Shown here: positions 57,046-64,000 of the stretch, piece after piece
Numbering within the stretch: position 1 is the first letter of the stretch
Layout of the letters: every line of letters starts with the position of its first letter
Assembly: GCF_002583555.1 (NCBI RefSeq)
Contig: NZ_BEGX01000035.1
Location: 21,181-85,180, forward strand
Length of the DNA stretch: 64,000 bases
Origin: Pseudonocardia sp. N23
Lineage (GTDB): Bacteria > Actinomycetota > Actinomycetes > Mycobacteriales > Pseudonocardiaceae
Reading direction: 5' to 3'
Notes under the pieces: model-generated
Told to the model about the DNA's origin: nothing
The model's input: the letters and a program-made list of their open reading frames with translations, nothing else
Databases searched by the model: none
Position numbers and translations under genes: made by a program

Positions 57046-57078
57046 CCACCCCTCACATCGTTGGTAGCGTCTTGCGCC

Positions 57079-57828
57079 GTGCTCGTGCTGCTGCCGCCCT
57101 CGGAGACCAAGCGCGACGGTGGCGACGGACCTCCGCTCCGTCTCGACGCCCTGACGTTCCCGGAGCTCGGCGGCCTGCGCAAGGTGCTGGCCGACGAGCT
57201 CGTCGAACTGGCCGCCGACCTGCCCGCGAGCCGGACCGCGCTGGGGCTCTCGCCCCGCCAGGACGACGAGGTCACCCGCAACGCACGACTGTGGGAGTCG
57301 CCGACGATGCCCGCGCTGCACCGCTACACCGGGGTGCTCTACGACGCGCTCGACGTCACGACGCTGCGCGGCGCCGCGGCCGCCCGCGCCCGTGCCCGGC
57401 TCGCCGTCGGGTCCGCACTGTTCGGCCTGGTCCGTGCCGGCGACCCGATCCCCGCCTACCGGCTCTCCGCCGGCTCCACGCTGCCCGCCGGCGGGACCCT
57501 CGCGGCGCGCTGGCGGCCCGTCCTCGACCCGGTACTGGCCGCGGTCGCCGCGGGCGAGCTCGTCGTCGACCTCCGGTCCGGGTCCTACGCCGCGCTGGGC
57601 CGGGTTCCCGGTGCCGTCGACGTCACGGTGCTGGCCGAGAGACCCGACGGCAGCCGTAGCGTCGTCAGCCACTTCAACAAGGCCCACAAGGGAGCGCTGG
57701 CCCGGGTGCTGGCGGGGACCCGCGCGGAGCCCGCCGACGCCGCCGCGGTGGCCACCATCGCCCGCCGGGCGGGCATGCGTGTCGAGCGCCCCGCACCGTC
57801 GTCACTCGCCGTGATCGTGCCGGCGTGA
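57079..57828 (+). CDS. yaaA: YaaA-family peroxide stress protein
   Basis: 249 residues. VLVLLPPSETKRDGGDG is the family N-terminus, and VDLRSGSYAALGR, HFNKAHKGALARVLAG and TIARRAGMRVE are the conserved C-terminal segments of YaaA (DUF328), which binds DNA and limits iron-dependent oxidative damage. GTG 57079 lies 8 nt after TAGCGT (57065-57070). Confidence 0.9.
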   Translation: MLVLLPPSETKRDGGDGPPLRLDALTFPELGGLRKVLADELVELAADLPASRTALGLSPRQDDEVTRNARLWESPTMPALHRYTGVLYDALDVTTLRGAAAARARARLAVGSALFGLVRAGDPIPAYRLSAGSTLPAGGTLAARWRPVLDPVLAAVAAGELVVDLRSGSYAALGRVPGAVDVTVLAERPDGSRSVVSHFNKAHKGALARVLAGTRAEPADAAAVATIARRAGMRVERPAPSSLAVIVPA

Positions 57829-57961
57829 CGCTGCCCGGACGATCGGCCACGGACCGGCGACGAGATCCGCGACACGCCCGGGCCTGTGTCCGTTTCGGGA
57901 GGGCCGGCAAGTAGCGTCAGGATGCGGTACGGCCCGGCGCTCGGGCCCGAGTGGAGAGTCG

Positions 57962-59077
57962 ATGCGGACCCGGAGCAACCTGGCGATCGTGGCCGCACTC
58001 GTGGCGGCGGGACTGTTCCTGACGATGGCCCTGACCGCGCCGAAGGCGGAGGTCGCCGGCATCCCGTCGGCAGCGGGCACCGCGTCGGCCGACGAGCCCC
58101 CACCCCCGCCGCCCGGCCCTCCCGAGTGGATGCGCCCGTTGCGCCCCGGCGAGCGGCCGCCGCAGTTCGTCCTGTTCTCCTTCGACGGTGCCGGCGCCGA
58201 CTCGCACTGGAAGCGGGTGCTGCCGCTGGCGCAGCGGTCCAACGCCCGGTTCACGGGCTTCCTCACCGGCCTCTACCTCGTCCCCAACAACGAACGCACC
58301 CGCTACACCGGCCCCGGACATGCTCCCGGGAAGTCGTCGGTCGGGTTCGGCGGCAGCGAGGCCGACATCGCCACCCGGATCGGCAACCTCAAGACCGCGC
58401 TCGCCGCGGGCCACGAGATCGGCACCCACTACAACGGCCACTTCTGCGCGGGCTCCGAGCCGTCCGGGGCGAAGTGGACCACCGCACAGTGGGACTCCGA
58501 GCTCGACCAGTTCTTCCGCTTCGTGCGCGAGGCACCGGGGCTCGACCTGCCCGACGGCACCGTCAGGGGCGGGCGCACCCCGTGCCTGGAGGGCAAGAAG
58601 GACCAGCTCTTCCCGGCGATGGTCGCGCACGGGATGGTCTACGACAGCAGCGGCACGTCCGGATCGCTCACCTGGCCGTCGAAGACGAACGGCGTCTGGG
58701 AGTTCCCGATGCCGTCGGTCACCGTCACCGCCCTGGGCAAACGGGTGATCATGATGGACTACAACCTGTGGTTCTCCATGAACGGCGCCAAGGACGAACC
58801 CGAGAAGGCGTCGCTGTTCACCGAGTGGACCGTCGCCGCCTACTTCACGGCCTACCAGGCCGCACTCACCGGCAACCGGGCCCCGCTCGTCGTCGGCAAC
58901 CACTTCAACGACTGGAACGGCGGCGCGTTCAGCACCGCCGTCGAGACGTTCATGGGCGAGGTGTGCCTGCGGCCCGAGACGGCCTGCGCCACATACCAGC
59001 AGGTCATCGAATGGATGGGGCTGCAGGACCCGGCGGTGCTGGCCGCGCTGCACGCGGAGCCCCAGCCCCGCCCCTGA
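57962..59077 (+). CDS. secreted polysaccharide deacetylase-like protein
   Basis: 371 residues. A signal peptide or anchor at about 7-30, then a Pro-rich linker, then the NodB-like fold: FVLFSFDGAGAD with metal-binding Asp, and HEIGTHYNGHFC with the His-x3-His. It is likely a cell-wall deacetylase or hydrolase acting outside the cell. A GGAGAG ribosome binding site precedes ATG 57962; TAGCGT at 57912-57917 is a possible -10. Confidence 0.85.
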   Translation: MRTRSNLAIVAALVAAGLFLTMALTAPKAEVAGIPSAAGTASADEPPPPPPGPPEWMRPLRPGERPPQFVLFSFDGAGADSHWKRVLPLAQRSNARFTGFLTGLYLVPNNERTRYTGPGHAPGKSSVGFGGSEADIATRIGNLKTALAAGHEIGTHYNGHFCAGSEPSGAKWTTAQWDSELDQFFRFVREAPGLDLPDGTVRGGRTPCLEGKKDQLFPAMVAHGMVYDSSGTSGSLTWPSKTNGVWEFPMPSVTVTALGKRVIMMDYNLWFSMNGAKDEPEKASLFTEWTVAAYFTAYQAALTGNRAPLVVGNHFNDWNGGAFSTAVETFMGEVCLRPETACATYQQVIEWMGLQDPAVLAALHAEPQPRP

Positions 59078-59079
59078 CA

Positions 59080-59095
59080 CACCCGCAAACGGGTG
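59080..59095 (+). terminator. hairpin after the deacetylase gene
   Basis: CACCCG-CAAA-CGGGTG, a 6-bp stem with tetraloop 2 nt after the stop codon. No U-tract follows. Confidence 0.5.
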
Positions 59096-59149
59096 GCGGC
59101 CTGTCGTAAGGTGGTCATCGGCACTGGCGGACGCACGGACGGAGCACAG

Positions 59150-59179
59150 ATGACGGGCAGGGACCGCGCCACCGGGTGA
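59150..59179 (+). CDS. nine-codon leader ORF upstream of ABC-F gene
   Basis: ATG at 59150 with GGAG 5 nt before it encodes MTGRDRATG and stops 58 nt before the ABC-F gene. TAAGGT (59107-59112) is a possible -10. Downstream, CGAGGG (59188-59193) can pair with CCCTCG (59215-59220). The layout resembles ribosome-stalling attenuators before ABC-F resistance genes; no direct evidence of translation. Confidence 0.4.
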   Translation: MTGRDRATG

Positions 59180-59237
59180 CGAAACCCCGAGGGCGCACCG
59201 CGGCACTCCGTCGTCCCTCGTCCCGTGAGGTCTGCTC

Positions 59238-60860
59238 GTGTCCGATCCCTCGATCGTCTGCTCCGCCCTCTCCTATGTCCTGCCCGACGGCACCGTCGTG
59301 CTCGACGGCGTCTCCTTCGCCGTCGGTCCCGGCCTGACCGGGCTGGTGGCGCCCAACGGTGCCGGCAAGACCACCCTGCTGCGGCTCGTCGCCGGGGCGC
59401 TGACGCCCAGCACCGGCAGCGTCACCGCCGCCGGGCCGGTGGGGCTGCTCCCCCAGGACCTGCCCTTCCCGACCGAGGTCACCGTCGCCGGGGTCCTGGG
59501 CGTCGCCGAGACGATCGCCGCCATCGCGGCCATCGAGGCGGGCGACGCCGCCGAGGAACACTTCACCACCGTCGGTGACGACTGGGACGTCGAGGAACGC
59601 AGCCGTGCCGAACTCGACCGCGTCGGTCTCGGCGGCGTGGCCCTCGCCCGGACGCTCGGCACCCTGTCCGGCGGGCAGGTCGTGTCGCTGGGGCTCGCCG
59701 CGCTGCTGCTGCGCCGCCCCGACGTGCTCCTGCTCGACGAACCCACCAACAACCTCGACCGCGACGCCCGCGAGCGGCTGCTCGCGGTGCTCGACGGCAC
59801 GCCCGGGTGCGTTCTCGTCGCCACCCACGACCGGGAGCTGCTGGAACGGGCCGACCGGATCGCGGAGCTGGGACGCGACGGCGTGAGCGTGTTCGCCGGG
59901 AACCTCGACGCCTACGAGGAGGCCGTCCGTGTCGAGCGCGAGGCCGCGCAGCGGGCGGTGCGGTCGGCCGAGCAGGACGTGAAGCGGGAGAAGCGGGCGA
60001 TGCAGCAGGCCCGCGAGCGGGCCGACCGGCGTGCGGGCAGCGCCGCCCGGGGCCTGCCCGACGCCGGGCTCGCCCGCATCGTCGCCGGTGGCCTCGCCCG
60101 GCGGGCACAGGAGTCCGCCGCCCGGTCGGACCGCACCCACGGCGACCGCGTCGACCGCGCGCGGGCCCGGCTCGACGACGCCGAGCGCGGGCTGACCTAC
60201 GACGCCGCACTCGTCCTGGACCTCCCCGACACGACCGTGCCGGCCGGGCGCACCGTCGTTGCGGCGCAGGGGATCCGAGTGCGCTCGCTGTTCGGCGACG
60301 GCATCGACCTGACGATCCGGGGCCCGGAACGCATCGCGCTCGTCGGCGCCAACGGCTCCGGCAAGTCGACGCTGCTGCGGGTCCTGTCGGGTGAGCTCGT
60401 GCCCGACGCCGGTGACGTCCGTGGCGCCGGAGGGCGGGCCGCGCGGCTCTCGCAGCGCCTCGACCTGCTCGAGCCCGATCGCTCGGTGGTGGAGAACCTC
60501 GAGGCCGTGACGCCCGGGATGCCGCGCTCGCAACGGATGACGATCCTCGCCCGGTTCCTCTTCCCCGGCGAGGAGGCGCACAAGCCCGTCGGCGTGCTGT
60601 CGGGCGGCGAACGGCTGCGCGCCACCCTGGCCTGCGTGCTGCTCGCCGAGCCCGCGCCGCAGCTGCTGCTGCTCGACGAACCCACCAACAACCTCGACAT
60701 GCCCGGCACCGCGCGCCTCGCGGGCGCGCTGCGGGCGTTCCGGGGCGCCCTGGTCGTCGTCAGCCACGACGATCGGTTCCTGGCCGACGTGGGTGTCGAC
60801 CGCCGGGTCGCGCTGCACGGCGGCGCCCTGGTCGAGGCGCCCGGCGGCGCGACCCCCTGA
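59238..60860 (+). CDS. ABC-F family ATPase
   Basis: 540 residues with two ABC domains and no membrane region. First domain: Walker A APNGAGKTT (38-46), LSGGQ, LLLDEPTNNLD; a basic, helical interdomain linker (about 235-300, VKREKRAMQQARERADRR) like the ribosome-binding PtIM; second domain GANGSGKST and LSGGERLRATLAC. ABC-F proteins act on the ribosome exit site and may protect against antibiotics. GTG 59238 has GAGG upstream. Confidence 0.9.
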   Translation: MSDPSIVCSALSYVLPDGTVVLDGVSFAVGPGLTGLVAPNGAGKTTLLRLVAGALTPSTGSVTAAGPVGLLPQDLPFPTEVTVAGVLGVAETIAAIAAIEAGDAAEEHFTTVGDDWDVEERSRAELDRVGLGGVALARTLGTLSGGQVVSLGLAALLLRRPDVLLLDEPTNNLDRDARERLLAVLDGTPGCVLVATHDRELLERADRIAELGRDGVSVFAGNLDAYEEAVRVEREAAQRAVRSAEQDVKREKRAMQQARERADRRAGSAARGLPDAGLARIVAGGLARRAQESAARSDRTHGDRVDRARARLDDAERGLTYDAALVLDLPDTTVPAGRTVVAAQGIRVRSLFGDGIDLTIRGPERIALVGANGSGKSTLLRVLSGELVPDAGDVRGAGGRAARLSQRLDLLEPDRSVVENLEAVTPGMPRSQRMTILARFLFPGEEAHKPVGVLSGGERLRATLACVLLAEPAPQLLLLDEPTNNLDMPGTARLAGALRAFRGALVVVSHDDRFLADVGVDRRVALHGGALVEAPGGATP

Positions 60861-61209
60861 CCGGCCGCGACCTCCCTGCTGTCCGTGCGGCCCGGAGCAG
60901 CGACGACGGTGCGCGCGGATGGTCGGGCGCGCCCTCACCGCTGTCGGCGGGCCGGCGCGCAGCAGTGAGGTTGCGCACGGTTAATGCGTTGCGCTCCGTG
61001 CGCCCGGCCCGCGACGATCGGCACCGACCGGACGGTCCCGATCGACCGTCCGGACCCGACCGCAGGAGGTGCCCGATGTCGACCGCCGCCCGGGACGTGG
61101 CCCGACCTCGTCCCGTCCTCACCCCGCCGGCCGACGCCGGACGCCGCTGTTAGCGCGTCCTTGCGCGTCCACACCCGGTGGGGACCTCACGGTCCAGGAG
61201 ACCCCACCA
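60861..61209. other. RIO kinase upstream region with two inverted repeats
   Basis: 349 bp. GCGCACGG (60973-60980) and CCGTGCGC (60996-61003) form an 8-bp inverted repeat. CCGGACGGTC (61028-61037) and GACCGTCCGG (61044-61053) form a 10-bp perfect stem with a 6-nt loop, just before a strong ribosome binding site and a 25-codon ORF. Confidence 0.6.
61076..61153 (+). CDS. 25-residue small ORF upstream of RIO kinase
   Basis: ATG 61076 has a near-consensus AGGAGGT ribosome binding site 5 nt upstream, stronger than most genes here. It encodes MSTAARDVARPRP, then a Pro-rich end with RRC, and stops 56 nt before the RIO kinase. It may be a leader peptide; conservation is unknown. Confidence 0.4.
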   Translation: MSTAARDVARPRPVLTPPADAGRRC

Positions 61210-62178
61210 GTGCCATCCCACGATCGATCGTTCACCCGCGGCCGGCCACGGCGCCGCCGCTTCGACGACGAGCACGACCCCGCCGACGACGCGTACGTCT
61301 CGCGCAGCCGGCGGCGCACCACCGGTCCGACCCCGCCGCCCCGCGAACTCGACGGGCGGGCGGGCGAGGACGTCGACGGCCCACCGGAGGGTGACCGCTG
61401 GTCGACCTGGGACGCCGCCGACAAGGGGCCCGAGCCACGCCCCGGCTGGGTGGTGACGGCCACCGGCGCCGTCGACACCGAGCTCGGCGTGCTCAAGACC
61501 GGCAAGGAGGCCGACGTCCACCTCGTCCGCCGCGCGGAGCCCGGCGAAACCGGGATCCTGATGGCGGCCAAGCGGTACCGCTCCTCGGAGCACCGGATGT
61601 TCCACCGCGACGCCGGTTACCTGCAGGGCCGGCGGGTCCGTCGGTCCCGCGAGACCCGGGCGATGGCGTCACGCACCGACTTCGGCCGCGACCTGCTCGC
61701 CGGGCAGTGGGCGCGGGCCGAGTTCGCGGCGTTGTCGACGCTGTGGGCGGCCGGCGTTCCCGTCCCCTACCCGGTGTCGGTCGACGAGACCGAGGTGTTG
61801 CTGGAGCTCGTCGGTGACGGGGACTCCGCGGCCCCTCGCCTGGCCCAGCTGCGACCGGACACAGCCGAGCTGGCCGACCTGTGGGCGCAGCTCTGCGAGG
61901 CGCTGCTCGGACTCGCCCGGCACGGCCTCACCCACGGCGACCTGTCGGCGTTCAACCTGCTGGTCGACGACGGCAGGCTCGTGGTGATCGACCTGCCGCA
62001 GGTCGTCGACGTCGTCGGCAACCCGTTCGGGCCGTCGTACCTGGGTCGTGACGTGGACCGGATCGCCGAGTGGTTCGCCGCCCGCGGGCTGCCCGGCGCG
62101 ACGGCGGCGCGGGAGGCGTTGCTGGCGGATCTGACCGCCGAGCTGGGGATCACGCACCCGGGAACGTCACACCGGTGA
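61210..62178 (+). CDS. RIO-family serine kinase
   Basis: 322 residues. After a charged, disordered N-terminus (1-75) come the RIO ATP-binding region (VLKTGKEADVHLVRRAEPG, AAKRYRSSEHRMFHRD) and catalytic HGDLSAFNLLV and VVIDLPQVVD, the RIO1 variants of HRD and DFG. Bacterial RIO kinases are poorly characterised. GTG 61210 follows CAGGAGACC. Confidence 0.88.
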   Translation: MPSHDRSFTRGRPRRRRFDDEHDPADDAYVSRSRRRTTGPTPPPRELDGRAGEDVDGPPEGDRWSTWDAADKGPEPRPGWVVTATGAVDTELGVLKTGKEADVHLVRRAEPGETGILMAAKRYRSSEHRMFHRDAGYLQGRRVRRSRETRAMASRTDFGRDLLAGQWARAEFAALSTLWAAGVPVPYPVSVDETEVLLELVGDGDSAAPRLAQLRPDTAELADLWAQLCEALLGLARHGLTHGDLSAFNLLVDDGRLVVIDLPQVVDVVGNPFGPSYLGRDVDRIAEWFAARGLPGATAAREALLADLTAELGITHPGTSHR

Positions 62179-62182
62179 GGTT

Positions 62183-62225
62183 CGGGCCGGACGCTCGGGT
62201 AGGCTGATCACGAGCGTCCGGCCCG
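62183..62225 (+). promoter_or_regulatory. 15-bp inverted repeat enclosing a -10 element
   Basis: CGGGCCGGACGCTCG (62183-62197) and CGAGCGTCCGGCCCG (62211-62225) are perfect complements with a 13-nt spacer that contains TAGGCT (62200-62205). It starts 5 nt after the RIO kinase stop. It may be both that gene's terminator and the DEAD-box promoter or operator. Confidence 0.65.
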
Positions 62226-62344
62226 GCCGACCCCGGCCCGGTGACCCCCGACCCGATATCTGGGGCCGCATCCGTCGCGGACGTGTCCGAAGCTTCATCC
62301 CATGTGGGCGCTGTGTTGCGCCCGGGCTCGTCCCCGCGATCACC

Positions 62345-62365
62345 CGCCCGTCTTCTCGACGGGCG
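62345..62365 (+). other. hairpin in DEAD-box mRNA leader
   Basis: CGCCCGTC-TTCTC-GACGGGCG, an 8-bp perfect stem with a 5-nt loop, lies within the roughly 195-nt leader predicted from the TAGGCT element. Long structured leaders are common for cold-induced helicases. Confidence 0.55.
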
Positions 62366-62407
62366 AGGCAAGCTCCGTGCGACGTGCCACGTCCGGAGGT
62401 CCTTTTC

Positions 62408-63940
62408 TTGGCTCCCCAGCAGGCCCGTTCCGCGGGTTCCGCCGATCGTTCTTCCCGCTCGGGTTCGGGTCGTGCCCGTCCCCAGCAGGCCCGTGGCCGT
62501 GGGCGCGGTTCCAACCGTCGCCCCACCGCCCCCGCCCGTCCCGCCACCCCGATGCCGCCCGAGGAACTGTGGACGACGCCCGAGTCGGGCATGCCCGCGT
62601 TCGCCGACCTCGGCCTTCCCGAGCCGGTGCTGCGCACGCTGGCGTCCGAGGGCTTCACCGCGCCGTTCCCGATCCAGGCGGCGACGCTGCCCGTCACCCT
62701 GAGCGGTCGTGACCTGCTGGGTCGCGGCCAGACCGGGTCGGGCAAGACGCTGGCCTTCGGGCTGGCGCTGCTGTCGCGGCTGGCCGGTGGCCGCGCGACA
62801 CCCCGCAAGCCGCGCGGCCTCGTCCTGGTGCCGACGCGCGAGCTCGCCCAGCAGGTCGTCGACGCGCTCGACCCGTTCGCGCGTGCCCTCGGGCTGCGCA
62901 CCGCGGTCGTCGTGGGCGGACTGTCGTACAGCCGGCAGGCCGACGCGCTGGCCCGTGGGGTCGACCTGCTGGTCGCCACCCCCGGCCGGCTGACCGACCA
63001 CACCACGCAGCGCACCGCCGACCTCTCCGAGATCGAGGTGACCGCGCTCGACGAGGCCGACCGCATGGCCGACATGGGGTTCCTGCCCCAGGTCCGGGCC
63101 ATCCTCGACCTCACCCCCGCCGACGGGCAGCGGCTGCTGTTCTCCGCGACCCTCGACGGCGACGTCGCTGCGCTGGTCAACAGGTACCTGCACGACCCGG
63201 TGACCCGCGCGGTCGACTCGGCGCGCGCGTCGGTCGACACGATGGACCACCACCTGCTGCGGGTCGACTCCGCGGCGAAGGCGCAGGTCGTCACCGAGAT
63301 CGCCGCACGTGACGGCCGGACGATCCTGTTCGCCCGCACCAAGCACGGCGTCGACCGCTGGGTGCGCAACCTGCGCCGCGACGGCGTGGTGGCGGTCGGC
63401 CTGCACGGCGGCAAGTCGCAGAACCAGCGCAACCGCGCGATCGCCGACTTCAAGGAGGGCCGCACGCCGGTCCTCGTCGCCACGGACGTCGCCGCGCGCG
63501 GCATCCACGTCGACGACGTCAGCCTCGTCGTGCACATCGACCCGCCCGCCGACCCGAAGGACTACCTGCACCGCGCCGGCCGCACGGCCCGCGGTGGCGA
63601 GTCCGGCACCGTGGTGACGCTGGTGACGCCGGAGGAACGCCGCGATGTCGACACGCTGACCCGGCAGGCCGGAGTGCGCCCGACGGTGCACGACGTCTAC
63701 CCGGGTGCGGCGGCGATGGCGCAGGTCACCGGCTCGCGGACACCCAGTGGGGTGGCCGTGGCCGAGCCGCCGAAGGCCGTGCAGGGCACCCCCCGCGGCC
63801 CGGGCCGCGGCAGGTCCCGCAGCCGCCAGGGCGGCGCCCCGGGTGCCGGTCACGGCGGATCGGGCGGTGGCGCCCGCCGCGGCGCGCCGCGTGCAGGTGG
63901 GAACCGCCGGTCGGCCGGCGGCCGCTCCAGCGCCGCCTGA
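62408..63940 (+). CDS. DEAD-box RNA helicase
   Basis: 510 residues. The TTG start follows GGAGG by 7 nt; an upstream GTG in frame is less likely. An Arg/Gly/Ser-rich N-terminus precedes the Q motif (Q90), Walker A GQTGSGKT (107-114), PTRELA, TPGR, DEAD (215-218), SAT, ARTKHGVDR and HRAGRTARGGESG. The C-terminus is RGG-rich and binds RNA. Probably RhlE/cold-shock type. Confidence 0.92.
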   Translation: MAPQQARSAGSADRSSRSGSGRARPQQARGRGRGSNRRPTAPARPATPMPPEELWTTPESGMPAFADLGLPEPVLRTLASEGFTAPFPIQAATLPVTLSGRDLLGRGQTGSGKTLAFGLALLSRLAGGRATPRKPRGLVLVPTRELAQQVVDALDPFARALGLRTAVVVGGLSYSRQADALARGVDLLVATPGRLTDHTTQRTADLSEIEVTALDEADRMADMGFLPQVRAILDLTPADGQRLLFSATLDGDVAALVNRYLHDPVTRAVDSARASVDTMDHHLLRVDSAAKAQVVTEIAARDGRTILFARTKHGVDRWVRNLRRDGVVAVGLHGGKSQNQRNRAIADFKEGRTPVLVATDVAARGIHVDDVSLVVHIDPPADPKDYLHRAGRTARGGESGTVVTLVTPEERRDVDTLTRQAGVRPTVHDVYPGAAAMAQVTGSRTPSGVAVAEPPKAVQGTPRGPGRGRSRSRQGGAPGAGHGGSGGGARRGAPRAGGNRRSAGGRSSAA

Positions 63941-64000
63941 CCTGACTGTGAGGCTGGTGGTACCGGCCCGGTAATGGTGGGTTGGTGCACGACGACAGCA
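63941..64000. other. window end
   Basis: 60 bp after the helicase. Possible starts (ATG 63973, GTG 63985) stay open to the edge but are too short to judge. Confidence 0.3.

Overview
The window is chromosomal DNA from a high-GC actinobacterium. Strong codon GC bias, many GTG starts, ClgR/PspA, FdxA-type ferredoxin, flavin-dependent ThyX, RNase J and a gene order that follows the Mycobacterium tuberculosis Rv2743c-Rv2845c interval all support this. A Pseudonocardiales genome (Pseudonocardia or a relative) is my best inference from the protein sequences and gene order; no rRNA or species marker is present. No tRNA, rRNA, CRISPR array, prophage, insertion sequence or replication origin was seen. 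Nearly every base belongs to ordinary housekeeping genes, so novelty lies mainly in small accessory genes and between genes.

Layout. 1-3.9 kb: a minus-strand operon with an ABC exporter ATPase, its permease, a NarL-type two-component pair and a cut-off membrane protein. 4.3-9.8 kb: nei glycosylase, then pspA, clgR, pgsA and rimO, with argA divergent. 9.8-11.6 kb: an AraC-family pseudogene, trmL and a YceI lipid-binding protein. 11.8-16.9 kb: ftsK, then a redox/NO-type locus (DUF2249-cupin protein divergent from fdxA, a Cys-containing SufR/COG2345 regulator, a membrane protein and a cupin). 17.1-22.3 kb: rnj, dapA, two maleylpyruvate-isomerase-fold genes (one broken), thyX. 22.5-24.1 kb: a ribbon-helix-helix protein plus a DUF4097 beta-repeat protein behind an ordered three-half-site operator. 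24.3-28.5 kb: YcaQ-like glycosylase, EamA exporter, acetyltransferase, dapB, DUF456.

28.6-35.7 kb: M16 peptidase, pnp, rpsO, an XRE regulator, ribF and truB. 35.7-39.5 kb: an OmpR regulator, a dctA-type symporter and a CitA/DcuS-type sensor kinase. 39.7-48.0 kb: the translation block dinF-nrnA-rbfA-ylxP-infB-ylxR-nusA-rimP, all on the minus strand. 48.2-54.1 kb: a Tat lipoprotein with a ferritin-like DUF4439 partner, a class V aminotransferase, YjbQ, an intradiol dioxygenase-like lipoprotein, proS and a CbiX-like/2Fe-2S fusion. 54.1-57.8 kb: a PPOX gene remnant, then metX and metY behind a SAM-riboswitch-like leader, and yaaA. 57.9-63.9 kb: a secreted deacetylase, an ABC-F ATPase with a short upstream ORF, a RIO kinase and a DEAD-box helicase.

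Recurring themes: many genes appear leaderless (TANNNT 6-8 nt before the start codon); translational coupling by 1-4 nt overlaps is common; three genes carry tandem repeats that copy their own stop codon; and two operons carry long perfect hairpins inside the first codons of the downstream gene.
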